Shown here: in pieces, positions 53,578-61,872 of the stretch
Layout: the number at the start of each line of letters is the position of its first letter
Numbering within the stretch: position 1 is the stretch's first letter
NCBI GenBank assembly: GCA_965117015.1
Contig: OZ220747.1
Coordinates: 2,790,001-2,854,000 of the forward strand
Direction of reading: 5' to 3'
DNA length: 64,000 nt
Source: Aldehydirespirator sp965117015
Lineage (GTDB): Bacteria > Actinomycetota > Acidimicrobiia > Acidimicrobiales > Aldehydirespiratoraceae
Made by a program: the position numbers and the translations under genes
The notes under the pieces: generated by a model
Database searches by the model: none
Told to the model about the DNA's origin: nothing
The model's input: the letters and a program-made list of their open reading frames with translations, nothing else

Positions 53578-54213
53578 CAGCGCGATCCAGATCGAGACGG
53601 TGGCCAACACGATGGTCGACACCACGATGTAGAGGTGCCACGCCTGTCGCCTGATGATCTCGGCGAATCCGGTGGCGGTCTGGGCCTTGAAGTCGGCGAA
53701 TTCGGTCTTGACGTCGGCGAGTTCGGTGGCGGTCTGGACCTTGATCTCGGCCCGCTCGGTGGCGGCTTGGGCGAACCCTGCGGACATCGCCGCCTTGACG
53801 TCGGTGAGTTCGGTGGCGGTCTGGACCTTGATCTCGGCCCGTTCGGTGGCGGCTTGGGCGAACCCTGCGGACATCGCCGCCTTGACGTCGGTGAGTTCGG
53901 TGGCGGTTTGGACTTTGATTTCGGCCCGTTCGGTGGCGGCTTGGGCGAACCCTGCGGACATCGCCGCCTTGACGTCGGTGAGTTCGGTGGCGGTTTGGAC
54001 TTTGATTTCGGCCCGTTCGGTGGCGGCTTGGGCGAACCCTGCGGACATCGCCGCGTGGATCTCGGCGAAGCCGGCCCGGAGGTCCTCCTTGGTGGCGACA
54101 TTGTCCCACCCGCTGGGAGGCAGGTGCTGCATGAGGGTTTCGGCGTCGTCCTGTCCCATGACTCCTGCCAGAGTGTTGAACATCGAGGTGCGTTGGGTGT
54201 GGGTGAGAGCCAT
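53551..54213 (-). CDS. Coiled-coil membrane protein with four 29-residue tandem repeats
   Basis: 220 residues. A short N-terminal domain (MFNTLAGVMGQDDAETLMQHLPPSGW) leads into VATKEDLRAGFAEIH, then four nearly perfect copies of a 29-residue unit (residues 54-169) beginning AAMSAGFAQAATERAEI, an amphipathic helix pattern. One membrane helix near the C-terminus (about 192-213) anchors it. It resembles the CCDC90/DUF1640-like coiled-coil proteins common in bacteria, whose role is unknown. ATG at 54213 follows AAGGGG. Confidence 0.85.
   Translation of the reverse strand: MALTHTQRTSMFNTLAGVMGQDDAETLMQHLPPSGWDNVATKEDLRAGFAEIHAAMSAGFAQAATERAEIKVQTATELTDVKAAMSAGFAQAATERAEIKVQTATELTDVKAAMSAGFAQAATERAEIKVQTATELTDVKAAMSAGFAQAATERAEIKVQTATELADVKTEFADFKAQTATGFAEIIRRQAWHLYIVVSTIVLATVSIWIALLTQPGGGG
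53707..54054 (-). repeat. Four tandem 87-bp repeats
   Basis: Unit starts are spaced exactly 87 bases apart (for example gcggacat at 53780, 53867, 53954 and 54041). Adjacent units differ by a few third-position changes, so expansion was recent. Coding and in frame; not CRISPR. Confidence 0.92.
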
Positions 54214-54298
54214 CTTCGTGCCCCTTCAGTCGGCGGTTGCAGATGCGGGGGCGCCTCGATCGGCTGCTCCAAGGCCACTCGGAAGGTGGCTGTAATCA

Positions 54299-54304
54299 AC
54301 TATA
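54299..54304 (-). promoter_or_regulatory. -10-like box upstream of the coiled-coil gene
   Basis: TATAGT on the minus strand in an AT-rich pocket 86 bases before the ATG. TTGCAG lies 19 bases further up, a long spacer. The 132-base gap holds nothing else. Confidence 0.35.
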
Positions 54305-54345
54305 GCACACCAGACAGCATCAACTGCAACTTCAATCCGGGTTGC

Positions 54346-55563
54346 TCAGGCGGCGGCCTTCTCCAGGATGTGGACTCCGCAGGCTGAGGCCAGGCCGATG
54401 ACGTGGGCCAGGCCGACGGTGGCCCCCTCGACCTGGCGGTCGCCGGCTTCGCCCCTCAGGTGGGTGGTGATCTCGTAGACGTTGGCCACGCCGGTGGCTC
54501 CGATGGGATGGCCCTTGGAGATCAGCCCGCCGGAGACGTTCACCGGGGTGGTGCCGTCGCGGAACGGCCCGCCCGAGTCGATGAACTCCCCGGCGCCGCC
54601 GGGCTCGCACAGGCTCAGGTTGTCGTAGTGGATCAGCTCGGCGGTGGCGAAGCAGTCGTGGAGCTCCACCAAGTCGAGGTCCTCGGGGCCGACGCCGGCC
54701 GTCTCGTAGGCCTGGTCGGCGGCGTTGCGGGTGAGCGTGTTGACATCCGGCTGCACCTGGCAGTCCTCGGTGAAGGGGTCAGAGGTCAGAACCGACGCAG
54801 ACACCTTCACGGCCCGTTTCCGGACGTGGGATGGCATCGACGCCAGCCGCTCCCCCGAGACCAGCACCACCGCGGCCGCGCCGTCTCCGGTCGGGCAGCA
54901 CATCAGCAGCGTGTTGGGGTAGCTCATCATGGGAGACTCCATGATCTCGTCCATGGAGAACTCCTTCCGGTACTGGGCCAGCGGGTTCAGAGTCGAGTGG
55001 AGGTGGTTCTTGTAGGCCACCCGGGCGAACTGCTCGAAGCCCACGCCGTCGTGGTCGTGGGCGTAGGCCGTGCCGGCCTGGGCGAACACGCCGGGCATGG
55101 TCTCGGTGCCCAGATAGCCATCCACGCCGGTGACCGCGCCGTAACGCCCCGACGGTTCGAAAACGTTCTTCTCCTTCTTGGTGGCACCCCCGCCCAGCAG
55201 GCCCATCTTGCCCATCTGCTCGGCCCCCACGGCAAGGCCGATCTCGGCCTCGCCGGCACGTATGGCCATCATCACCGTACGGATGGCGGTTGCCCCAGTG
55301 GCGCAGGCGTTGGCCACGTTGTAGACGGGCACGCCGGTCTGGCCGATCTGCTTCTGGATCCGCTGCCCCACCGCGCCCGAAGCCTGGAACAGCGCTCCGC
55401 AGGCCAGAACGTCAATGTCGGCCACCGTGACCTCGCCATCGGCCAGCGCACTTAGGGCGCTCTCGGAGGCCAGGTCGATCAGGTCCCGGTCCGGGTAACG
55501 CGCGAAGCGGGTCATGTGGGCGCCGAGCACCCACACGCTGTCTGGGGAGATCTGGACTGCCAT
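54346..55563 (-). CDS. SCP-x type thiolase / lipid-transfer family protein
   Basis: 405 residues, non-decarboxylating thiolase fold. The nucleophile Cys is in NACATGATA; ELHDCFA and the SKGHPIGATG loop supply the other active-site residues. These enzymes cleave 3-oxoacyl-CoA in sterol or branched lipid catabolism and often need a DUF35 partner, which is encoded just upstream (21-base gap). ATG at 55563. Confidence 0.92.
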   Translation of the reverse strand: MAVQISPDSVWVLGAHMTRFARYPDRDLIDLASESALSALADGEVTVADIDVLACGALFQASGAVGQRIQKQIGQTGVPVYNVANACATGATAIRTVMMAIRAGEAEIGLAVGAEQMGKMGLLGGGATKKEKNVFEPSGRYGAVTGVDGYLGTETMPGVFAQAGTAYAHDHDGVGFEQFARVAYKNHLHSTLNPLAQYRKEFSMDEIMESPMMSYPNTLLMCCPTGDGAAAVVLVSGERLASMPSHVRKRAVKVSASVLTSDPFTEDCQVQPDVNTLTRNAADQAYETAGVGPEDLDLVELHDCFATAELIHYDNLSLCEPGGAGEFIDSGGPFRDGTTPVNVSGGLISKGHPIGATGVANVYEITTHLRGEAGDRQVEGATVGLAHVIGLASACGVHILEKAAA

Positions 55564-55584
55564 TGTCGCTGCTGCCTCCTTTGG

Positions 55585-55983
55585 TCAGGTGGGTTCGTAG
55601 CCGAAAGCGACGGCTTCGGTGCCGTCGTCGTCGGTGCCGATCGCATAGGTGGTGAGCCGCAGCCTCATGCCGAGCTCGACCGACTCCGGCGTCGGGTTGC
55701 AGTGCACCACGTTGGAGCGCACCCAGGTGCCGTCGTCGGTGCGGACGATGGCCGACACGAACGGCACCGGGATGCCCGGCGCGGCCCGGTAGACGATGGT
55801 GAACGCCCGCAGCTCGCCGGCGCCATCGACCGCAGCCGGCGCGAAGTCGCTCCGGCCACAGCGCGCGCAGGCGTTGCGCCGGTCGAAGAAGCGGGCTCCG
55901 CAATGGCGGCATTCATGGGCCACCAAGTGCGGTTCGGGCTCAAGACGCAGGTAGTCGACGAGCGGGACTTGCGCCGGAGCCAT
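55585..55983 (-). CDS. DUF35 OB-fold acyl-CoA-associated protein
   Basis: 132 residues: N-terminal rubredoxin-like Zn ribbon (CRHCG...CARCG, about 25-43) and C-terminal OB-fold (FTIVYRA, PFVSAIVRTDDGTWVRSNVV). It partners thiolases of the adjacent type. ATG at 55983 with TACGCT seven bases upstream. Confidence 0.92.
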   Translation of the reverse strand: MAPAQVPLVDYLRLEPEPHLVAHECRHCGARFFDRRNACARCGRSDFAPAAVDGAGELRAFTIVYRAAPGIPVPFVSAIVRTDDGTWVRSNVVHCNPTPESVELGMRLRLTTYAIGTDDDGTEAVAFGYEPT

Positions 55984-55990
55984 CGCCCGA

Positions 55991-55996
55991 AGCGTA
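55991..55996 (-). promoter_or_regulatory. -10-like box for the DUF35-thiolase pair
   Basis: TACGCT on the minus strand, seven bases before the ATG at 55983. Confidence 0.45.
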
Positions 55997-56018
55997 GCGG
56001 TGGGGTCTGGCTGTCTGG

Positions 56019-56066
56019 GAATTGGCAGCGGTGGAGGCCGTCTTGGGCGTTTGCCGCTGCCAATTC
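56019..56066 (-). terminator. 13-bp perfect inverted repeat after the nitroreductase gene
   Basis: gaattggcagcgg (56019-56031) pairs with ccgctgccaattc (56054-56066) around a 22-base loop, just after the nitroreductase stop. No T-run. GGTCTGGCT also occurs on both sides of the hairpin (near 56005 and 56079). Confidence 0.5.
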
Positions 56067-56083
56067 GGCGGTGGGGGGTCTGG

Positions 56084-56683
56084 CTACCAGTGGGAGCGGT
56101 GGAGGATGTCTCCCAAATCGGGGCGGGGTCGGGCGGCAGAGTGGCTGGGGCGGTCGTCTTCGGCGGGATGGCCGAGGGCGACGGTGCCCACGCCCCGCCG
56201 GTCGGGCGGCACTCCGAAGCGGTATCGCACAGCCTCCTCGTGCTCGAACATCCCGAAGAAGGACGCGCCCAGCCCCCGGTCCCGCGCCGCCAGCAGCATG
56301 GTCATGACCGCGGCCCCTCCGTCGACGAACCAGTAGGGCACCGGCCAGGCCTCCTCGTCGGCGCCGAGGCCGGCGTCGTTCTTGTCGGGCTCCCGGTATC
56401 GGCGCAGGTAGGCGCCCAGGTTGGCCCACACCACCACCAGCACCGGTGCGGCCAGCAGTCCGGGCCAGGCGAAGCCGTCCCGCCTCTCAGCAGGCAGCGT
56501 GACATCCCAGTAGGCCGCAGTGTCGTCGCCTTCCAGCACCAGGAACTCCACGCCGGCGGTGTTGCCGGCGGTGGGTGCCCGCCGGGCTAGGTCGCAGATC
56601 TCGTCGATCACGGCCGGCGCTACCGGCTCGCGAGTGTAGGAGCGCACCATCCGGCGCCGCCTGACTGCCTGCTCGAACTCCAT
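56084..56683 (-). CDS. Nitroreductase-family protein
   Basis: 199 residues, FMN-dependent fold. RRRRMVRSYT at the N-terminus is the usual FMN phosphate site; RRAPTAGNTAG and LLAARDRGLGASFFGMFE (FMN and dimer contacts) follow. It probably reduces nitro, quinone or related compounds with NAD(P)H; the substrate is unknown. ATG at 56683. Confidence 0.9.
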   Translation of the reverse strand: MEFEQAVRRRRMVRSYTREPVAPAVIDEICDLARRAPTAGNTAGVEFLVLEGDDTAAYWDVTLPAERRDGFAWPGLLAAPVLVVVWANLGAYLRRYREPDKNDAGLGADEEAWPVPYWFVDGGAAVMTMLLAARDRGLGASFFGMFEHEEAVRYRFGVPPDRRGVGTVALGHPAEDDRPSHSAARPRPDLGDILHRSHW

Positions 56684-56723
56684 GGGTGGCTCCGCCCCTC
56701 AGCCCGGGGGCGCGACCGCCTCG

Positions 56724-57392
56724 CTACAGCAGCTTCTCGAGCTCCTCGGCCATCACCCAGCCGTGCACGATCAGCGTGTCACCGTCATCGCGGATCAGGC
56801 CGTCGAGCAGCTCGGCGGTCTCGGCTTGGATCTGCTGGGGCTTGAGGCTGGCGTGGTCGAGCACCACCGGCGGGCCGCCCTTGCCGCGAGTAGTGAAGAT
56901 GCGGTCCTCGTAGCTGAGGCTTCCGATGCCGAAGCGCTTGGCCAGGCGGCGACCCCAGGCCCGCTCCTCGCCGGTTGCCTTGTGTCCTGACCGGGGCACC
57001 ACGTCGTGAAGGTTCTTGAAGGCTTCGAAGGCGCCAGGATCGTTGATCTGCATGCCGACCAGGACGTCCTCGTCGGGGAACGACAGGGCGGCCCGGCGGA
57101 GTTGGTCGGTGACGATGCCTCTCAACACGGTGTCGCGGCGGGTGGTGCGGCAGGTGTGGCCGGCGCCGATAAGAACACAAGGCGTCCCGCCGATGCGCTC
57201 CAGGGTGCAGAACGAGAAGCCCCGCAGCTTGCCGTTGTCGCGGGCCTCGGTCACCAGCACCCAGGCCTCGGCCTGCTTGGACAGGGAGCCCACCTCGTAT
57301 GCATTGGAGGAGACGGCGCAGAGATCGGCCATCTCGGCCAGATCGGAATCCCCCAGTGCGGTGCAATCCCTGGTCTCTATCGCGATCGCCAT
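56724..57392 (-). CDS. Conserved protein of unknown function, possibly GNAT-like
   Basis: 222 residues. The first half (LRGFSFCTLERIGGTPCVLIGAGHT) has the strand pattern of an acetyltransferase fold, but no clear acetyl-CoA loop. The C-terminal part (GRRLAKRFGIG, LDHASLKPQQIQAETAELLDGLI) is helical. No signal or membrane segment. ATG at 57392 is preceded by AGGGGTGG; a GTG at 57404 is the alternative. Function not recognised. Confidence 0.7.
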   Translation of the reverse strand: MAIAIETRDCTALGDSDLAEMADLCAVSSNAYEVGSLSKQAEAWVLVTEARDNGKLRGFSFCTLERIGGTPCVLIGAGHTCRTTRRDTVLRGIVTDQLRRAALSFPDEDVLVGMQINDPGAFEAFKNLHDVVPRSGHKATGEERAWGRRLAKRFGIGSLSYEDRIFTTRGKGGPPVVLDHASLKPQQIQAETAELLDGLIRDDGDTLIVHGWVMAEELEKLL

Positions 57393-57524
57393 GACGGCTG
57401 CCACCCCTATCGCTTGCCCTACCGTCCGCCCTTAAGTCTCAGGGGCGCGGGCCGGTTTCGCAACCTTCGGTGCCTCGTTTCACGCGCCGCGACGGGCTTG
57501 CGAGGCGCAGGCCGCGACCGTGGA

Positions 57525-60500
57525 TCAGACGGCGGCGATGGCCTCTGCGCCGAGCAGCTCCCTCAACTCGGCCGGCAAGCCGTTGGCAGTGTCCACTGCG
57601 AAGTCCTCGGGCAGTCGCGCCACCCGCCGGCCGCCCAGCAGGAGTTCCACCGGCGAGCCGCCGGGATGAGCGCACAGCACGGACTTGAGCTCGCTCAGCT
57701 GCCGGTCGTTCTGGTGCTCTGGCGGGAGGTTGACCCGCAGCGGCGGGTCCTGCCCGTTGCCCTCCACCAGGTCGATCTCGTTGGCGAAGAACCTGAGGGT
57801 GTCCTCCCTGGTGTCGAGGCGGCCCCGCACCATGACGACCGCGTCATCGGCCAGTTTGGGGCCGTGCTCGACCATGGCTCTGGGGAACACGAGCACCTCG
57901 ATCTTCTCCTCGAGGTCCTCGAGCGCGAAGGATGCCATCAGTTCGCCCTTGCGGGTCCAACGCCGCTGCAGGCCGGTGATCACTCCTCCGACCGACAGGA
58001 AGCCGGCGTCGTCGCTGACGGTGGTTCCCGACGCGAGGTCGCCGATGGTGCAGTCGGCGAGGCGGCGGATCCGGGCCTCCATCCCTTTGAGCGGATGGTC
58101 CGAGATGTAGAGGCCGAGCATCTCCTTCTCGTAGGCCAGCTTCTGCATACGGTCGAACTCGATATCCGTGACCTCGGGCCTGTCGTCGAACGAGGGGCCT
58201 TCGCTCTGCTCCCCGAACAGCGACATGACGCCGGCCTCGTGCTCGCGGCGCTCGCGCACCGTCATGTCGATGATGGCTTCGTGCGCCTGCAACAGGCCTT
58301 TGCGCGGATGGTCGAGCGAGTCGAAGGCCCCGGCCTTGATCAGCGACTCGATCGTCCGCTTGTTCAGCGCCTCCATGTCCACCCGCTCCACGAAATCGAG
58401 GAATGAGGCGTACGGGCCGTTCGAGTCGCGCTCCGCGATCACGCGTTCGACGATCCCTTCCCCCACGTTGCGCACCGCGGAGAGGCCGTACACGATGCGG
58501 CCGGGACCGGCTGCCGCCTCCTGGTCGTCGTGGGGCACCGGCGTGAAGTCGGATGCGGACTGGTTGATGTCGGGGACCTGTACCTCGATGCCGCGCAGCC
58601 GCGACTCGTTGAGGTAGACGGAGGCGTTCTCCAGCTTGCTCTTGACGCTGGTTAGCAGAGCGGCGAGGTACTCCACCGGGTAGTTCGCCTTGAGGTACGC
58701 GGTCTGGTAGGCGACGAGGCCGTAGCCGTAGCTGTGGCTCTTGTTGAAGGCGTAGTCGGCGAACTGCTCGATGATCTTGAACAGCTGGGCGCCGAGGCCG
58801 TGCTCGTAGCCGTTGGCGACCACGCCCGCCACGAACTTCTCCTCCTCTGCCGCCATGGCCGACCGGATCTTCTTTCCCATGGCCTTGCGGAGCGAGTCCG
58901 CCTCGGCCAGCGAGTAGCCCGCGAAGCGCTGGGCCACCCGCATGACGCTCTCCTGGTAGATCATCAGCCCGTAGGTGTCGGCCAGGATGTCGGCCGCGTC
59001 GTCGTGGAAGTACTCGACATGGCGCCGGCCGTTCTTGCGGTCGGCGTAGTCGTGGTGCATGTTGGCCGCCATCGGCCCCGGCCGGTAGAGAGCGACCAGC
59101 GCGCAGATGTCGTCGAAGGCGGTGGGCGCGAGGGAGCGCACCAGCGAGCGCACCTGGGGATTCTCAAGCTGGAAGACCCCGATGGTGTCGCCCTCCTGCA
59201 GCATCTTGAAGGTGGCCGCGTCGTCCAGCGGGACTGCGTCGATGTCCACCGTCAGACCTCGGATGCGTTCGATCAGCTCGACCGTGTCAGTGATGACGTC
59301 GAGGTTTCGCAACCCCAGGAAGTCCATCTTCAGCAGGCCGAGATCCTCGACGCCGTGCATCTCGTATTGCGTGACGATGGGCGCCTCGCCGGCGTCGCGG
59401 CCCGGCTCCGGCTTGCGCTGGATGGGCATGTACTCGGTCAGGGGCTCGGGGGTGATCACCACGGCCGCGGCGTGGATGCCGTCCTGGCGCCGCATGCCCT
59501 CCAGACCCCGGGCGACGTCCACGACCTTGGCCACCTCGGGGTCGGTGCCGTACATCTGTCGCAGCTCGGCCGCGGCCATATAGCCGTCGTGGTGGGCCTC
59601 GGAGTCCTCGAAGCAGTACTGCAGCGGAGTGTCGCGGCCCAGGATCAGCGGCGGCATGGCCTTGGCGATGCGGTCGCCCAGCGAGTGGGGGTATCCCAGG
59701 ACGCGGGCGGCGTCGCGCACCGCGGCCCGGGCCTTGATCCGACCGAAGGTGATGATCTGGGCGACGTGGTCGTTGCCGTCGCGGCTGTACTTCTGGGCGG
59801 CGTACCTGATGATCTCGTCGCGGTGCCGCGAGTCGAAATCCATGTCGATGTCGGGCATCGACACCCGCGACGGGTTGAGGAAGCGCTCGAACAGCAGGTC
59901 GTAGCGGATGGGGTCCAAGTCGGTTATGCGCAGGCTGTAGGCCACTGCGCACCCCGCGGCCGAGCCGCGGCCGGGACCCACCCGGATGCCACGGCGCCGG
60001 GCGTAGGCGATGAGGTCCCAGGTGATCAGGAAGTAGGAGGCGAACCCCATGTTGTTGATGACCTCGAGCTCGTAGGCCAGCCGCTGCGCCGCCTCGGCGG
60101 GCAGGGGGTCGCCCCACCGCTCGCGGGCCCCGGCGTAGGTGAGGTGCTCGAGGTAGGCGCGGTCGTCGGCGAAGCCGTCGGGCACCTCGAAGTGCGGCAG
60201 CCGGGGCGTGCCGAAGGTGATGTTGACCTCGGCCCGCTCGGCGATGGCGAGGGTGTTGTCGCACGCCTCGGTCAACTCCGAGAAGAGACTGCGCATCTCC
60301 GCCGCCGACTTGAGGTAGTGGTCGTCGCCGTGGAACTTGAGACGGTCGGTGTCCTCCAGCAGAGAACCGGTCTGCACGCACAACAGCGCGTCATGGGCCG
60401 CGGCGTCGTGGCGGTGGGTGTAGTGGCTGTCGTTGGTGGCCAGCAGGGGCGCGTTGAGCTTGCGGGCGATCTGGAGCAGCTGCGGGTTGACCTGGTGCTG

Positions 60501-61088
60501 CGCCGGGATGCCGTGGTCCTGCAATTCGACGAAATAGTTGTCCCGACCGAAGATCTCCTGGAAGCGGGCCGCCTTCTCGAGCGCCTCGGCCGGGTTGCCC
60601 CGGAGCAGGGCCTGCGGCACCTGGCCTCCGAGACAGCCGGTGGTGGCGATGAGGCCCGCGCTGTGGTCGTTGAGCGTCTCCCAGTCGCAACGGGGCTTGT
60701 AGTAGTAGCCCTCCATGAACGCCCGGCTGGTCACCTGGATGAGGTTCTTGTAGCCGGTGTCGTCGGTGGCCAGCAGCGTCAGGTGGTAGTACAGCTTGCC
60801 GCCGCCCTCGGTGTCCCCGCCGGAGTCGTCGACCCGGCCCCGCCGCGAGGGCCGCTCGTGGCGGGACTCGTGGGCCATGTAGGCCTCGACGCCGATGACG
60901 GGCTTGATGCCCTGCTCTGTGCACTTGCGGTAGAAGTCCAGGACTCCGTACATGTTGCCGTGGTCGGTGATTCCCAGGGCCGGCTGGCCGTCCGCGGCGG
61001 CCGCTGCGATCAGCTCGTCGAGCCGGGAGGCGCCGTCGAGGATCGAGTACTCGGTGTGGGTGTGGAGGTGGACGAAGGAGTCAGCCAC
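57525..61088 (-). CDS. dnaE: DNA polymerase III alpha subunit
   Basis: 1187 residues, replicative C-family polymerase. PHP domain (FVHLHTHTEYS, ITDHGNMYG) at the start; catalytic aspartates in PDIDMDFDSRHRDEI; GVFQLENPQVRSLVRSL and YQESVMRVAQ in the palm and fingers; tandem HhH and C-terminal OB-fold. The DnaE1 length and GRGSAAGCAVAYSL motif fit. GTG at 61088 with AGGAGG four bases before it. Confidence 0.96.
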   Translation of the reverse strand: MADSFVHLHTHTEYSILDGASRLDELIAAAAADGQPALGITDHGNMYGVLDFYRKCTEQGIKPVIGVEAYMAHESRHERPSRRGRVDDSGGDTEGGGKLYYHLTLLATDDTGYKNLIQVTSRAFMEGYYYKPRCDWETLNDHSAGLIATTGCLGGQVPQALLRGNPAEALEKAARFQEIFGRDNYFVELQDHGIPAQHQVNPQLLQIARKLNAPLLATNDSHYTHRHDAAAHDALLCVQTGSLLEDTDRLKFHGDDHYLKSAAEMRSLFSELTEACDNTLAIAERAEVNITFGTPRLPHFEVPDGFADDRAYLEHLTYAGARERWGDPLPAEAAQRLAYELEVINNMGFASYFLITWDLIAYARRRGIRVGPGRGSAAGCAVAYSLRITDLDPIRYDLLFERFLNPSRVSMPDIDMDFDSRHRDEIIRYAAQKYSRDGNDHVAQIITFGRIKARAAVRDAARVLGYPHSLGDRIAKAMPPLILGRDTPLQYCFEDSEAHHDGYMAAAELRQMYGTDPEVAKVVDVARGLEGMRRQDGIHAAAVVITPEPLTEYMPIQRKPEPGRDAGEAPIVTQYEMHGVEDLGLLKMDFLGLRNLDVITDTVELIERIRGLTVDIDAVPLDDAATFKMLQEGDTIGVFQLENPQVRSLVRSLAPTAFDDICALVALYRPGPMAANMHHDYADRKNGRRHVEYFHDDAADILADTYGLMIYQESVMRVAQRFAGYSLAEADSLRKAMGKKIRSAMAAEEEKFVAGVVANGYEHGLGAQLFKIIEQFADYAFNKSHSYGYGLVAYQTAYLKANYPVEYLAALLTSVKSKLENASVYLNESRLRGIEVQVPDINQSASDFTPVPHDDQEAAAGPGRIVYGLSAVRNVGEGIVERVIAERDSNGPYASFLDFVERVDMEALNKRTIESLIKAGAFDSLDHPRKGLLQAHEAIIDMTVRERREHEAGVMSLFGEQSEGPSFDDRPEVTDIEFDRMQKLAYEKEMLGLYISDHPLKGMEARIRRLADCTIGDLASGTTVSDDAGFLSVGGVITGLQRRWTRKGELMASFALEDLEEKIEVLVFPRAMVEHGPKLADDAVVMVRGRLDTREDTLRFFANEIDLVEGNGQDPPLRVNLPPEHQNDRQLSELKSVLCAHPGGSPVELLLGGRRVARLPEDFAVDTANGLPAELRELLGAEAIAAV

Positions 61089-61201
61089 CTTGCCTCCTGT
61101 GGACCGGCTGATGATCTGTGGAACACCCTGGGGACAAAGCACACCAGTGTGATTCGCACCCTAGTCCTCTCCGCGGTCCGCCGCGCAACTGTCTTGGTTG
61201 C

Positions 61202-61221
61202 CCGGCCGGCGGGTCCTGTCG
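61202..61221 (+). repeat. 20-bp dispersed repeat, copy 2
   Basis: Identical to 41203-41222. It lies in the 177-base gap between dnaE and bpa, which otherwise shows only a small palindrome (cacac-ca-gtgtg, 61140-61151). Confidence 0.6.
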
Positions 61222-61265
61222 CCGGGCTCGCTGCTCGGCGCCCTGGGGCTTCTCTTGTCAGACGA

Positions 61266-61760
61266 TTAGAGGTAGGTGCCGGGGCGGCTTGCTGCGTCGG
61301 GGGCGGGTTGGTAGGGGTCGGCGGCTCCTGGGGGTAGCTCGCCTCGCATTGACTGGAGTTGCTGGTGGGCTGTCATCTGCTGGGCTAGGAGCATGGCTTT
61401 CATTCCTTGGATGAGGCCTTCGAGCCATCCCACGAGCTGGGCCTTGGCGACCTGGAGCTCCATGGCGGACGGGGTCTCGGCCTCGTCGAAGGGCGAGGCG
61501 AGCCTCGTCAACTCCTCGCGCAGGTCTGGCGAAAGGGCCGAGCCGACCTCCCCCACCGACGTCTCGTAGATCTCGCGCAGCCGCTGCCGGCTGGCCTCGT
61601 CCAGGTCGGTGGAGCGAACCTCGGCCAACAGTTGCTTGAGCATGGTGCCGATGCGCATGACCTTGGCCGGATGATCGATCGTCTCGTTGATCTCGTCGCC
61701 GGCCTCGCCGCCGACCTCGATCGCGTCCGGAGCCAGCACCTCAGGTTCGTTGCGGTTCAC
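61266..61760 (-). CDS. bpa: Bacterial proteasome activator (Bpa/PafE)
   Basis: 164 residues. The helical core (KVMRIGTMLKQLLAEVR, ELTRLASPFDEAETPSAMELQVAKAQLVGWLEGL) and the C-terminal GTYL, which docks into the 20S proteasome in the manner of Bpa's GQYL, are diagnostic. It is an ATP-independent ring that feeds unfolded proteins to the proteasome. It implies proteasome genes elsewhere. GTG at 61760 with TAGGGT six bases upstream. Confidence 0.93.
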   Translation of the reverse strand: MNRNEPEVLAPDAIEVGGEAGDEINETIDHPAKVMRIGTMLKQLLAEVRSTDLDEASRQRLREIYETSVGEVGSALSPDLREELTRLASPFDEAETPSAMELQVAKAQLVGWLEGLIQGMKAMLLAQQMTAHQQLQSMRGELPPGAADPYQPAPDAASRPGTYL

Positions 61761-61766
61761 GAATTA

Positions 61767-61772
61767 ACCCTA
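61767..61772 (-). promoter_or_regulatory. -10-like box for bpa
   Basis: TAGGGT on the minus strand, six bases before the GTG. Confidence 0.45.
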
Positions 61773-61827
61773 GAGGCCGAGCGGATGGGAGCGGCCCGCT
61801 GTTGCCTGCTAGGCGGACTGAGCGAGG

Positions 61828-61870
61828 CCGTGGCCCGAGCGGCCCGTGAGCGGAGCGAACAAGAGCGGGA
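61828..61870 (+). repeat. 43-bp dispersed repeat, copy 2
   Basis: Matches the reverse complement of 37456-37498 at 41 of 43 positions. It ends two bases before the phosphodiesterase stop. Confidence 0.8.
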
Positions 61871-61872
61871 CC

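Noticed and set aside
53707..54054. CRISPR array or other non-coding repeat
   Set aside because: Units are contiguous, 87 bases, in frame, with no spacers; they encode a helical repeat.
58734..61337. 867-codon open frame opposite dnaE
   Set aside because: Composition is Val/Gly/Arg/His-rich, as expected for the antisense of GC-rich coding DNA; dnaE on the other strand is unambiguous.
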